Part shown: positions 35,618-44,385 of the stretch, piece after piece
Numbering within the stretch: position 1 is the first letter of the stretch
How the letters are laid out: every line of letters begins with the position of its first letter
Assembly: GCA_963816855.1 (NCBI GenBank)
Contig: CAWFMA010000002.1
Location: 51,659 to 115,658, forward strand
From: DASTFP01 sp963816855
Lineage (GTDB): Bacteria > Verrucomicrobiota > Verrucomicrobiia > Chthoniobacterales > Terrimicrobiaceae
DNA: 64,000 bases
Reading direction: 5' to 3'
The notes under the pieces: model-generated
Told to the model about the DNA's origin: nothing
What the model saw: the letters and a program-made list of their open reading frames with translations, nothing else
Databases searched by the model: none
Made by a program: the position numbers and the translations under genes

Positions 35618-35715
35618 GCTCGGGTGGCTTTCTGCGTAGCCGGAACCACCTTTCTCGACGCGCTTGTTCTGCCACCACGAGTAATCGCCGGTCAGGATGA
35701 TGTTGTGCTTGAAAG
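35618..35715 (-). pseudogene. Tn3-family transposase C-terminal remnant (minus strand)
   Basis: The minus frame reads HNIILTGDYSWWQNKRVEKG followed by GSGYAE. Tn3 transposases end with a conserved HINLTGDYxWxQNKRV block just before the terminal repeat, so both sequence and position fit. Only about 30 codons remain. Confidence 0.65.
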
Positions 35716-35860
35716 CTGCGATCGACGGTCTGAAAGCGCAGGGTCTGCCGGTTGACGACAACCTGCTTGAGCACCTATCACCCCTCGGCTGGGTACAGAT
35801 CAATCTCACGAGTCATTATGTCTGGCGCCAGGATCGGCGTGTGGAAAGGAGGGTATCAGA
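35706..35860 (+). pseudogene. Tn3-family transposase C-terminal remnant (plus strand)
   Basis: The plus frame reads GLKAQGLPVDDNLLEHLSPL and GWVQINLTSHYVWRQDRRVE, matching the Tn3 C-terminus (LLxxLSPLGWEHINLTGDYxWR). It points opposite to the fragment just before it, so two different Tn3 ends lie tail to tail. No terminal repeat is apparent to its right. Confidence 0.65.
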
Positions 35861-35898
35861 AGGTTTGTGTGTGGGTCATAAGCTGAGATAGAGGCAAA

Positions 35899-36120
35899 AT
35901 GACCAAAGAGAAGAAGGAAACGAAGCGCGACGAATTGATCGACGCGCTTTTAGAGAGCATGGGATTAGCCCGGAAGCGGTGCTCGGAGAAGCGGGCCGAT
36001 TGCGCAGCTAAAGAAGCGAGTTGTCGAGAGAGCGTTGGCCGGGGAACTGACCCATCATCTTGGCTACGCCAAAGGCGAAGCGCCCGAAGAGGTCGACAAC
36101 CATCGCAACGGCATGAATCC
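35899..36120 (+). pseudogene. IS256-family transposase N-terminal remnant
   Basis: Starts MTKEKKETKRDELIDALLES from an ATG with a purine-rich leader. After a frame change near 36,020 it continues AGELTHHLGYAKGEAPEEVD and NHRNGMN. The AGELTHHLGYxKGE and NxRNG motifs are characteristic of the IS256/Mutator transposase N-terminal domain. The catalytic DDE part is missing. Confidence 0.75.
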
Positions 36121-36215
36121 CAACAAATCCCCTTTCATCATGTTCCTCTGCACGGGCAACTCCGCACGGAGTATTTTTGCCGAATACCTGTTGAAAAAAA
36201 TTGCCCCGCCATCGG
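36112..36215 (+). pseudogene. ArsC-type (low-molecular-weight phosphatase) N-terminal fragment
   Basis: Directly after the IS256 fragment and in its frame: SPFIMFLCTGNSARSIFAEY followed by LLKKIA. The CTGNSARS phosphate-binding loop with its catalytic Cys is diagnostic of LMW-phosphatase-type arsenate reductases. Only the first strand, loop and helix remain. The in-frame junction with the transposase looks like recombination. Confidence 0.7.
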
Positions 36216-36299
36216 TATTTTCTTGGGCCACCCTTCTCGATGTGGCCGTATTGCCGGCATTTTGTGACTGAGAGGTGCACGACGACCTTCCCAACGGGT

Positions 36300-36602
36300 T
36301 CAACGGGGAAGCTTGGCCGCCAGAACGTCGATCTTCTCGATCACAGGCGGCTGAGCAAAAAGCTCGGAAGCTCTCGCCATCAGCGCCGCTGCGACGCGGC
36401 CCACAAGGTGTGCTTGCCGGCCGGCCTCATCCGGGAAGGCGTCAAATATGCCGAACGTCGTCGGCCCAAGGCGGATCCCAAACCACGCAGTCGTGGCCGG
36501 TTCCTCCTGTACTATCGGAAGACCTCCGCGAAGGAAGTCTTCGACCTCTTTCTCTTTTCCAGGTTTTGCTTCAAGCCTAACGAACAACGCTACGCTGACC
36601 AT
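36300..36602 (-). CDS. Antibiotic-biosynthesis-monooxygenase (ABM) domain protein
   Basis: 100 aa, intact. Ferredoxin-like ABM fold: MVSVALFVRLEAKPGKEKEV, FGIRLGPTTFGIFDAFPDEA and GRQAHLVGRVAAALMARASE. Small cytosolic proteins of this family act as cofactor-free quinone monooxygenases or have unknown roles. It sits alone among remnants. The following 300 bp (36603-36901) shows no gene. Confidence 0.88.
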   Translation of the reverse strand: MVSVALFVRLEAKPGKEKEVEDFLRGGLPIVQEEPATTAWFGIRLGPTTFGIFDAFPDEAGRQAHLVGRVAAALMARASELFAQPPVIEKIDVLAAKLPR

Positions 36603-36901
36603 GTTTCTATCTCCTATTGTTGATGATTTGTGTTTTTACCGTCTCAGCCTTGGGCATGTGCATCAACCATCCATAGGTACTTGTCAATGCCCCGCGAGCT
36701 TTCCAAGAGGGGGTTGCTACCCTGCTCGGCCGCTCAAGTACGGAGGTGGTTGGCTCTCGAAGGTGCGCCTGGGCATGCGAAGCATGCTTCCGGCGCCAGA
36801 ACTTTATGAGGATGAACGTCGAAACGATTTGGCGCAAAAGGAGGGGCGTGTTGGATAAGGTAGCATAACCCCGGAAAGGTTGAGAAGACTCTCCCACTAC
36901 T

Positions 36902-37003
36902 TTAGTCCAAAGTCTGACTGAGCGCCTCCGCGGTGTTCCGTGTCTGTTCGTAGCCGACGTGGGTATAGCGCACGGTGGTGCGGATGTTCTTGTGGCGAAG
37001 GAG
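36902..37003 (-). pseudogene. Tyrosine recombinase (integrase) C-terminal remnant
   Basis: Minus frame ELLRHKNIRTTVRYTHVGYE and QTRNTAEALSQTLD-stop. The LRHKNIRTTVRYTHV block contains the box-II tyrosine (RYTHV) of phage-type integrases. An in-frame stop lies just before it, and the rest of the enzyme is replaced by the porin remnant. Suggests a former integrative element. Confidence 0.65.
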
Positions 37004-37019
37004 CTCCTAGATTCCCCGC

Positions 37020-38200
37020 AAATCCTTTCCCACATGGTTGAGGATCGCTGGCGGAGCAAGGGCAGGAGGTCGTCGCTGAAGGTCACTCGGGGCCAGCCGA
37101 TACCGAAGGTGTCATCGGGACGACCGGGAACGATGCCCTTGCCGCCCATAGCCACGTTGAAGGCGTGCTTGACAGCATTCGCCAGTTCGTCAGAGACGCC
37201 GAAACGGAAGAACACCCCCACGCCTCGATCCGGACGGGCCTGTGGGCTCCAGAGGGTACTGATCGAGCTTGTAGTACAGCGTCCAGCACCCGCCCTCGGT
37301 GTTGAGCGGTTGAACTGGGACCAGCAGTTCGGGGAAGAAGCGTTCCAGAATTCGCTCCAGAACCGGCCCGGGGTTGCTCAGGCGCGGAAAGGAGTCCGGA
37401 GTGATGAGTAGCCGCGCGAGATTGGAGGGATCCTGGATCAGCGACGTGCGCTCCTTGTTGCTCCAAATGAAGGCGATGAGCTGATGCCCGACAAGGCCAA
37501 AGGGCTTTATCGTTACGCGGCCTTCCGTGCCTAGCAGGATGCCCCCATCAATGCGTCTTTGAAGCCGTTTTCGGTCGGCGTTCCGTTCGGATCGAGCACG
37601 CTCACGCCCACCTGGCGCCCTTCCAGGGCAGGACTGCGACCCCGCCGCCCCACGCCGAGACTGGCGCGACGGCCGCACGTCATGTTGAGCGTCAGCCCAA
37701 GTTCAGGAACTAGGTTCGCCAATCGTCGCGAAGGCGTTGTTGTCAGCTTCGAGCTTGTCGATCTTCCCGATATAGAAACCGAGCCACGGCGTCAGGAACT
37801 GGGTGACCGTGAAATTCATAAGCGCGGTAGTGGTTGGTCGATGGCGACGGCGGGAAACAGGGGCCGCGCCCTTCACCGGCACAAGCGCGCCGGCCTGAGC
37901 GTTCACGCTGGTGCCGTAGCTCCACATGGCGTGGACGTTGAGAAAGCCGCCCGGCCAGAGTCCGAGCTTGCCCGTGTCGACGTCCAGCCGGTAATCGACG
38001 GACCCCAAGAGCCGACGGCGTTCTCCAGGCCCCCACTCATCACGCCCTGAGGATCTGCAGGTAGTCCACATCGAGGGTGACGCCGTGCTTCGCCAGGTCG
38101 TCGCGGTATCCAAACCAGTCGCCCGTGATGCGCGGCCGGGACCAGATATCGCCGCTGAAGGTTTCCGGCGCCGGGGTCTGGGCAAGCACCACGCTGGGCC
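37020..38200 (-). pseudogene. OprB-type carbohydrate-selective porin, heavily frameshifted
   Basis: Minus strand pieces in order: FSGDIWSRPRITGDWFGYRD, GVTLDVDYLQIL, VMSGGLENAVGSWG, VDYRLDVDTGKLGLWPGGFL, NVHAMWSYGTSVNAQAGALV, MNFTVTQFLTPWLGFYIGKI and, near 37,100-37,220, GVFFRFGVSDELANAVKHAF and VPGRPDDTFGIGW. These follow the OprB family from start to near its end, spread over several frames. An outer-membrane sugar porin was once encoded here; the copy cannot make a barrel now. Confidence 0.8.
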
Positions 38201-38311
38201 CGGCTATCCAGTGGAGGCATGGCGCGGTTCGACCTACAGAGCTACGCCGGAGGCCAATTCTTCAGCACTCTCGCCTTTGGCCGAGAACCAGGGGAACAAC
38301 AGAATAAAGGA

Positions 38312-38337
38312 ACAAGGGCCTCATTTCCGGCCCTTGT
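38312..38337. terminator. Strong hairpin, possible terminator
   Basis: ACAAGGGCC-TCATTTCC-GGCCCTTGT is a perfect 9-bp stem with an 8-nt loop. On the minus strand it is followed by TCCTTTATTCTGTTGTT, moderately T-rich, so it could end a minus-strand transcript. No T-run follows on the plus strand. It lies between the porin remnant and the LysR remnant. Confidence 0.45.
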
Positions 38338-38490
38338 AAATCCGGGCTTCTTGGAAGATACGCGACGGATTCTTGAGCAAGTCCACGAGGCGACGACGCG
38401 AGCCAAGCGCTTGGCTCGCGGCCAAACCGGGACATTGCGGGTGGGATTCGTTGAGAGCATATCTTGGCATGGCGCCTGGGTGTTATTGCC
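38335..38490 (+). pseudogene. LysR-family regulator internal fragment
   Basis: The plus frame reads LEDTRRILEQVHEATTRAKR and LARGQTGTLRVGFVESISWH. This is the linker helix and first strand of the effector domain of LysR proteins. Neither the helix-turn-helix nor the rest of the domain is present. Confidence 0.65.
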
Positions 38491-38697
38491 AAGCAATGCC
38501 GGCGCGCCGCTTATATTCTGGTGGATATCTTGACGCTCGCCGCCTAGGCCGAACACCGTTCCAAGGAAACGCCGTCTTCCAGCGTGCGAATCGGCGCCGA
38601 ATCGAAGCTGATGTGTTTCCAGTTACGTTAGGGACTTCTATCTTTGATCGTCCCCGGGGGAGGCCACGGATCTTTCGGCTTGCATTTTTCAAATGCA

Positions 38698-38715
38698 TGT
38701 AAGTAATTACTTGCA
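38698..38715. promoter_or_regulatory. Probable TetR operator overlapping the regulator start
   Basis: TGTAAGTAATTACTTGCA is an 18-bp palindrome with one mismatched pair; its central AAGTAATTACTT is perfect. Its last base is the A of the TetR gene's ATG. TetR-type repressors bind such sites as dimers, so autoregulation is likely, and through read-through the EmrAB-type genes could be controlled too. Confidence 0.6.
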
Positions 38716-39347
38716 TGATTAGATCGAATGGGCGGCGGCTCGGGAAGCGTGGTCCCAACCCGGATTCCGTTGCGCGGACCAGGCAGCGTTTGCTCAACGC
38801 CGCTTTCCAGAGTTTTTCCCGAGACGGATTCCATGGAGCCACCACGCGCGAAATCGCGCGCCGTGCCAAGGTCAACGAGGTTACCTTGTTTCGTCATTTC
38901 ACGAATAAGAAGCAATTGTTGCGCGCTGTACTTGAACAGGGCCTGGCCCGAGACACGGCGTTGATGGAAAGCCTTAGCTGGAACCAGGATCTCCGGAAAC
39001 ACGTTGCCGAATATGCCCGTCATTACCTCCATCATCTTGAAGAGAAGGAGGCGCTCGCGCGGGCACTCGTCGCCGAGGTTCGATTGTTACCACCGGCGGT
39101 CCGTCGAATCTGCGCCGAAGTGATTGGACCGTTGCGACAGCGCCTGATCGATTCGCTAAATAGTGCTCAACGCGGTGGCCTGATTCGAGAAGACGTGAAC
39201 GTGGAGCGCGCCATCGACGTTCTGCGAGACGCTCTCTACTCCCGCATGTTGAGACAGGGAGGCTTCCTGCCGGGCAACTACTCGCGCGAGGCTTACCTCG
39301 AAACCCTCGTCGACATTTTTGTTCGAGGCATCGAGACCCAATCTTAG
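38715..39347 (+). CDS. TetR/AcrR-family transcriptional regulator
   Basis: 210 aa. N-terminal helix-turn-helix: RTRQRLLNAAFQSFSRDGFH and TREIARRAKVNEVTLFRHFT, with KKQLLRAVLE. The C-terminal half is helical ligand-binding. It precedes an EmrA/EmrB-type pump, a common arrangement in which the repressor senses the exported drug. A MITE-like element begins two bases after its stop and now separates it from the pump genes. Confidence 0.93.
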   Translation: MIRSNGRRLGKRGPNPDSVARTRQRLLNAAFQSFSRDGFHGATTREIARRAKVNEVTLFRHFTNKKQLLRAVLEQGLARDTALMESLSWNQDLRKHVAEYARHYLHHLEEKEALARALVAEVRLLPPAVRRICAEVIGPLRQRLIDSLNSAQRGGLIREDVNVERAIDVLRDALYSRMLRQGGFLPGNYSREAYLETLVDIFVRGIETQS

Positions 39348-39348
39348 A

Positions 39349-39581
39349 AACCTGTGAAAAAATTACAAAGTGTGGCGTTGCTGCTGGATTTTTGGCTTGG
39401 CCAAGGCGTGAGGGGGGCGGCAATAGCCGCAGCGTGTTGCCGCAGCTTTGCATCGCCCCGCGGGCTGCCTTCGGCTGGCTGTCTCCCTTCGGTCGGCTGT
39501 CCCGAGCAACGCGGGCCAAGCCAAAAAGACACGCAACCCCAGTGGGCAAGAGCGCGACGCTTTCTAATTTTTTCACAGGTT
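39349..39581. mobile_element. MITE-like element with terminal inverted repeats and target duplication
   Basis: 233 bp bounded by AACCTGTGAAAAAATTA and its complement TAATTTTTTCACAGGTT. It is flanked on both sides by the direct repeat CTTAGA (39343-39348 and 39582-39587), a 6-bp target duplication. The interior is GC-rich with the runs AGCCGAAGGCAGCC and GGCTTGGCC and codes for nothing recognisable. A second, inverted and truncated copy lies at 42603. It has no transposase, so it must have been moved in trans. It is inserted immediately after the TetR stop codon. Confidence 0.75.
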
Positions 39582-39601
39582 CTTAGAAATCTTCCTCTCC
39601 T

Positions 39602-40861
39602 ATGGCTACTGAAACGCAAGTTGAGCTCGAGCCGGTAAAGTCATCGCCGCCGAAGGCGCGCCCGTCTGGCCCGGCCGGCGAACGAATTTCGAACGGTCCA
39701 AGACGATCGAAGCTACGCCTCATCGGGGCGGCGGCGCTGGTCTTTGGAGTCATTATTGGACTGGTATTCTTCGCCCATTTCCAATCTTACGAGTCGACCG
39801 ACGACGCGTTCATCGACGTGCACAGCGTCAATATCTCCTCCAAAGTAGCGGGTCGGGTAGCGCGCGTGCTGGTTACGGACAACCAGGAGGTGAAGAAAGG
39901 CGACGTGCTGGTGGAACTCGATCCACGCGATTTCGATGCGCAGGTCAATGAACAGAAAGCCGCTCTCAACAGCGCTGTCGCGCAGCTCGACGCTGCCAGG
40001 GCTGGGCTCGAACAAGGACTTGCTCACGTCCTGACCCTGCAGGCTACTGTCGAGTCGGATCAGGCGGCCGCAGAAGCGGCGAGGGCACAGGCGGATCTCA
40101 GCGCGAAAGACCTTAAACGCTCCGAGGACCTGTATAACCAGAAGGTGGTCTCTTCCCACGATTTGGACAACGCCAGAGCCTCGGGCAAAGCGAGCCAGGA
40201 AACACTGAATTCTGATCTGAAAAAGGTCGTGAGCGATCAGGCGCAGGTAAACGAGGCGAAAGCGCAGGTGGGCGCAATTACCGCCCTTGTGCAGAGTCAG
40301 CAAGCGAAAATCGACCAGTCGACTGCCAGCTTGGATACCGCTACTCTGAACCAATCTTACTCCAAGGTTTACGCTCCCGAGGACGGACGCGTGACGCGAA
40401 AGTCGGTTGCGGCTGGTGACTATGTTCAGGCTGGCCAGTCGATGTTTGCCTTGGTGCCGGACAATGTCTGGATCACGGCAAACTTTAAGGAAAGTCAGAT
40501 TGGTCTGATGAGGCCGGGTCAACCGGTCGAGATCGACGTGGACGCGTTGCCGGGCCACAAGTTCGATGGGCGCGTGGATAGCATCCAGGCTGGAAGCGGC
40601 GCGGCCTTTAGCCTGTTGCCACCCGAGAATGCCACCGGTAACTATGTCAAGGTGGTTCAGCGAGTGCCGGTCAAACTCGTTTTCAACCAGCAGCCTGATG
40701 CCGGATTGCCGCTCGGGCCCGGTGAATCGGTTGTGCCCACGGTGAAAGTTCAAGACTTTCACTATTCCCCGCTGGCGCTTGCGCTGGTGTTGGCCATCGT
40801 CACAGGGCTCGCACTGCTCATTCTGTTGGCCCCAGTTCGCAAACCTCGCAAGGCAAGCTGA
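39602..40861 (+). CDS. EmrA/HlyD-type efflux adaptor
   Basis: 419 aa. A cytoplasmic N-terminal tail, one membrane anchor (LIGAAALVFGVIIGLVFFAH), then lipoyl half-motifs VNISSKVAGRVARVLVTDNQ and VYAPEDGRVTRKSVAAGDYV flanking a long alpha-hairpin rich in Gln/Ala (residues 115-245). A second hydrophobic segment near the C-terminus (LALALVLAIVTGLALLILLA) is less usual. Works with the MFS pump 7 bp downstream to export drugs across the envelope. Confidence 0.92.
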   Translation: MATETQVELEPVKSSPPKARPSGPAGERISNGPRRSKLRLIGAAALVFGVIIGLVFFAHFQSYESTDDAFIDVHSVNISSKVAGRVARVLVTDNQEVKKGDVLVELDPRDFDAQVNEQKAALNSAVAQLDAARAGLEQGLAHVLTLQATVESDQAAAEAARAQADLSAKDLKRSEDLYNQKVVSSHDLDNARASGKASQETLNSDLKKVVSDQAQVNEAKAQVGAITALVQSQQAKIDQSTASLDTATLNQSYSKVYAPEDGRVTRKSVAAGDYVQAGQSMFALVPDNVWITANFKESQIGLMRPGQPVEIDVDALPGHKFDGRVDSIQAGSGAAFSLLPPENATGNYVKVVQRVPVKLVFNQQPDAGLPLGPGESVVPTVKVQDFHYSPLALALVLAIVTGLALLILLAPVRKPRKAS

Positions 40862-40868
40862 GGAGCTT

Positions 40869-42446
40869 ATGGTAGACATACAACCCGCTGCGCCGGCGTG
40901 GCAGCCTGCGGCAAATCCCTGGCTAATTGCCATAGCCGTCATGGCTGCGACTTTCATGGAAGTCCTCGATACTTCCGTCGCAAACGTTTCACTACAGCAT
41001 ATCGCCGGCAATCTGGCCGCCAGCTCGGATGAAGCGACCTGGGTTCTGACCAGCTATCTGGTCGCCAACGCCGTGGTGCTTCCAGCCACCGGCTGGCTGG
41101 GCCGTTTTTTTGGTCGCCGCAGGTTTCTGATTACCTGCATCGGCATTTTTACTGTGGCATCCGCACTCTGCGGCCTGGCAAACAGCCTCGGTATGTTGAT
41201 TCTAGCCCGCATCCTGCAGGGCGCAGGAGGAGGGGCACTGCAGCCGATCTCTCAAGCGGTAATGCTCGAGACGTTTCCTCCCGCGAGACGCGGAACTGCG
41301 ATGTCCGTCTATGCGATGGGGGTAGTCGTCGCGCCTATCCTTGGCCCAACCCTTGGCGGCTGGCTTACCGATAACTATTCGTGGCGATGGGTGTTCTACA
41401 TCAACCTGCCGATCGGCCTTCTCGCCATGGCGATGTGCTGGATCTATCTGGAAGACCCGCCCTATTTAAAGAATGCAAGATCGGGACGCATCGATTACAT
41501 CGGCTTTGGTCTGCTGGCCCTCTGGATCGGATGCTTACAGATCATGCTGGACAAGGGTCAGGACGATGACTGGTTTTCGTCGAACTTTATTCGGTGGCTC
41601 GCCTTTGGTGCGGCCGCAGGATTTGCGGCGTTTCTGGTTTGGGAACTCCTGATCGCATATCCGATCGTCAACCTGCGGGTGTTGGCCGATCGGAATCTTT
41701 CGATTGGCGTCCTGATGAGCTTGACGGTAGGTGCGATTCTGTATGCTACGACGGCGGCTCTGCCCCAGTTCCTGCAAAATCTGATGGGGTATACCGCCAC
41801 GGAATCGGGCCTGGTGATGAGCCCCCGCGGATTCGGAGCCGTGATCGGCAGCATCGTCGCGGGACGGATCATCAGCAAAATCGATAGCCGTGTCTGGATG
41901 GCACAGGGCGCCGTCTGGCTTGCGTTCTCGATGTTCGTCATTGGAAACGTGACGCTCCAGATCGCTCCCGGCAATGTCATCTGGCCTATTATTCTCAGCG
42001 GATTTGCCGTCACCTCCCTCTTCGTGCCGATGACGACGCTTTCGGTGGCGACGGTCAGCCGTGAACAAATGGGGGACGCAACCGGTCTTACCAGCCTCGT
42101 ACGTAACCTCGGCGGGTCTGTTGGGATTTCGCTGGTGACCGCCATGGTGACGCGTCGTGAACAAGTGCATCAAGCGTTGCTCGTTGGCCATATGTCGCCC
42201 TATCAAGGGCCGTTTCGGCAACAACTTGCGATGTTGCAAAACTCGCTCGCCACCCAAAGCGGATCAGCGACTGCTCAGCATCAGGCTTATGCCGTGATGT
42301 ATCGGACACTGCAACAGCAGGCGGGTTTGTGGGCCTACGTGGACGAGTTCCGGTTCCTCGCTCTGGTCTGCCTCGTCTGTATCCCGCTCACCCTGCTATT
42401 TCGAAAACCACCGAAGATGCCCGGTGAACCCAGCCTGGCACACTAG
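40869..42446 (+). CDS. EmrB/DHA2-type MFS drug exporter (14 TM)
   Basis: 525 aa from the ATG at 40869, preceded by AGGAG. DHA2 motifs: ATFMEVLDTSVANVSLQHIA (motif D1), LGRFFGRRRFLI (motif A), ILQGAGGGALQPISQAVMLE and VVAPILGPTLGGWLTDNYSW (motif C). The upstream frame extension lies within the adaptor gene and is rejected. Forms a two-gene unit with the adaptor; the outer-membrane partner is not in the window. Confidence 0.95.
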   Translation: MVDIQPAAPAWQPAANPWLIAIAVMAATFMEVLDTSVANVSLQHIAGNLAASSDEATWVLTSYLVANAVVLPATGWLGRFFGRRRFLITCIGIFTVASALCGLANSLGMLILARILQGAGGGALQPISQAVMLETFPPARRGTAMSVYAMGVVVAPILGPTLGGWLTDNYSWRWVFYINLPIGLLAMAMCWIYLEDPPYLKNARSGRIDYIGFGLLALWIGCLQIMLDKGQDDDWFSSNFIRWLAFGAAAGFAAFLVWELLIAYPIVNLRVLADRNLSIGVLMSLTVGAILYATTAALPQFLQNLMGYTATESGLVMSPRGFGAVIGSIVAGRIISKIDSRVWMAQGAVWLAFSMFVIGNVTLQIAPGNVIWPIILSGFAVTSLFVPMTTLSVATVSREQMGDATGLTSLVRNLGGSVGISLVTAMVTRREQVHQALLVGHMSPYQGPFRQQLAMLQNSLATQSGSATAQHQAYAVMYRTLQQQAGLWAYVDEFRFLALVCLVCIPLTLLFRKPPKMPGEPSLAH

Positions 42447-42501
42447 GTTGCGTGGCACGGGCGACTTGGAGCTGTCGAACAAAGTTCCATTGCCCAAGTC
42501 C

Positions 42502-42602
42502 ATTATGCCGACGAAGCATGACAACGCAATTAACGTAATATTGCGCGGATTTAAAACCGAAAGGTAAATCATCACGCAGATATGAACTCAAAGATCACTA
42601 AG
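42502..42602. repeat. 100-bp repeat, left copy (SDR leader)
   Basis: Matches 44386-44490 over about 100 bp, e.g. ATTATGCCGA, AAGCATGA, GGATTxAAAAC and GCAGATAT-ATGA. It contains the leader and first codons of an SDR gene (MNSKITKN). The right copy leads into a cupin gene. The pair shows that one upstream region was duplicated and attached to two different genes. Confidence 0.6.
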
Positions 42603-42920
42603 AACCTATGAAAAAATTAGACAACGCCGCCCACAGGGTTGCGTGTCTTTTTTGGCCTGGCCTGCGTTGCTCGGGCGGGACAGCCGACCGAAGGGCGACA
42701 GCTGCCGAAGGCAGCCCGCAGGGCGATGCAAAGCATCGGCAACACGCGGGTATTGCCGCCGCCCTCACGCCTTGGCCAAGCCAAAAATCCAGCAGCAATG
42801 CGGTACTGGCGCCCTGATTGTAAGACGCCTCGCGGCGGATGGTGCGGACACGGTCGGTGTGTTTGTGACAAACGACGGTTATAACGGTGTGCAGCAGGTG
42901 CTGAGATTGTCGACACCGCT
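42584..42920 (+). pseudogene. SDR interrupted by the second MITE-like copy
   Basis: The ATG at 42584 starts MNSKITKN, where the MITE-like element begins. Beyond it, at 42,800-42,900, the SDR resumes as GALIVRRLAADGADTVGVFV and TNDGYNGVQQVL. The pieces match the cofactor-binding beginning of SDRs (compare KLSGTAALVTRGLGRIGAGI at 44468). The remaining two thirds are lost, and the aldo/keto reductase remnant follows. Confidence 0.6.
42603..42799. mobile_element. Second MITE-like copy, inverted and truncated
   Basis: Starts AACCTATGAAAAAATTAGA, one base off the terminal repeat of the copy at 39349, and runs in the opposite orientation relative to it. The interior matches over nearly its whole length (GTTGCGTGTCTTTTTTGGCC; GGCAACACGCGGGTATTGCC; CTTGGCCAAGCCAAAAATCC). 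It stops at CAGCAGCAATGC, lacking the far terminal repeat. It sits inside an SDR gene that it disrupts. Confidence 0.7.
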
Positions 42921-42974
42921 ATCGCCAAAGCCGCATCAGATCAAACTTCGCAAACGCCTGATTCAGAACGGTGA

Positions 42975-43904
42975 GAACTGATGTCTGTGCCTTCCGCGAA
43001 GCGGGCGGTAACTTCGTTGATACCGCGAACTATTACTAAGGGCACGAGCTAATCATTTCTTGGAGAGTTCGTCAAGGGACACCGCGAGAGCATGGTTTTG
43101 GCCACGAAATATTGCAGCTCTTCTCCAGCCACGGACCCAAACGCAGCGGGCAATCACCGCAGAATATGATGCAGTCAGTGGAGGCGAGCCTCAAACGGCT
43201 TGAGACCGACTATATCGACCTTTACTGGGTTCATATTTGGGATCAAATCACCCCTGTTGAGGAAGTCATGCGCGGACTTGACGATCTGGTCCGTCAGGGA
43301 AAAGTGCTCTATGTCGGCATTTCCGATGCACCGGCCTGGCCTGGTGGATCGCCCAGGCGAACACATTGGCTTTCATTCGTGGCGGGTCTCCATTCGTGGG
43401 TCTGCAAATTGAATACAACCTGCTGGAGCCGACTGTTGAGAACGAGAACTGATTCCGATGGCCAAGGCTCTTAATCTTGGCGTGACCGCCTGGTCACCGC
43501 TTTCCAATGGCGTGCTTACCGTGAAGTATCACGGTCACGGTTTTTCTGAATCCGGCCGCATGAGCAGCGATATGCTGAAAGAGTTCATGCCCGAAGAGCA
43601 AAAGACCGCGCGCATGGTCACGGCCGTCAAAACTGTGGCGGACCAAGCAGGCCGCAGTATGGCACAGGTAGGGCTGGCATGGTTGCGGGCTCGGCGTGTG
43701 CCAATCATCCCTATCATTGGGGCACGCGAACTCTCGGAGCTTCAGGACAACCTCGGGAGTTTTGATTTTTCTCTTTCCGCTGACCAGGTAAAGGCGCTTG
43801 ATGAAGCCAGTCAGATTGACCTGCGCTTCCCGTACGACCTTTACGCGAAAGAAGCGGTTTGCGCTGCAGTCTACGGTGGGATGCGCGACCAGATTATCGC
43901 CTAG
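42975..43904 (+). pseudogene. Aldo/keto reductase, frameshifted
   Basis: Pieces in order: CAFREAGGNFVDTANYY, HRESMVLATKY-like segment, MMQSVEASLKRLETDYIDLY, WVHIWDQITPVEEVMRGLDD and LVRQGKVLYVGISDAPAW. After another frame change: WIAQANTLAFIRGGSPFVGL and EYNLLEPTVENE, then a clean 148-aa end (43458-43904) MAKALNLGVTAWSPLSNGVL to MRDQIIA. At least four indels. The first part with the nucleotide-binding start and catalytic Asp region is missing or scrambled. Confidence 0.85.
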
Positions 43905-44385
43905 GCATTGCGAGAGTCTCCCAACTCCTGTCGTCATATGCTTTGCGCGCAAACTTCATATACAGAGAGCTTGGCGCCTTTGATTTTGCCGCGACCGCTC
44001 CAACTAAGTTTTCTGCGAGTTTCGCAAAATCTCTCGCCGCCACGTGTCATGTGACCTTCTGGCGCGCGGGCGATACTGCCGGACGGCGCATCTGTTGTGC
44101 CGGGGGGTGAGCGGTAGAGCAGGCGCGCTTTCCACCCACAAGTTTGAGGATCGTGGCTACCAGAGCGATCTCGCGTCCGGCTTCGACCTCGACGATCAAG
44201 GGTGCGCGGTTTGGCGGAGACGAGGCGAAGACCCGGTCGAGCTGCGGTGATACTCGGAGTCGTCCTTTCGGAGGGGAACGACGAGTACCGGACAGATACG
44301 TTCTGCAACGCGACAGATTTCGGCTGAGGCAAGGGATGCGCAGCGTGTGAGCGCGACGCATCACAGTTAAAGTTCAGCGCAGTCT
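43905..44385. other. 480-bp stretch without a supported gene
   Basis: Open frames here lack family features. On the minus strand near 44,260-44,330, EICRVAERICPVLVVPLRKD weakly resembles the end of a universal-stress-type domain, but it is too short to call. Confidence 0.3.
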
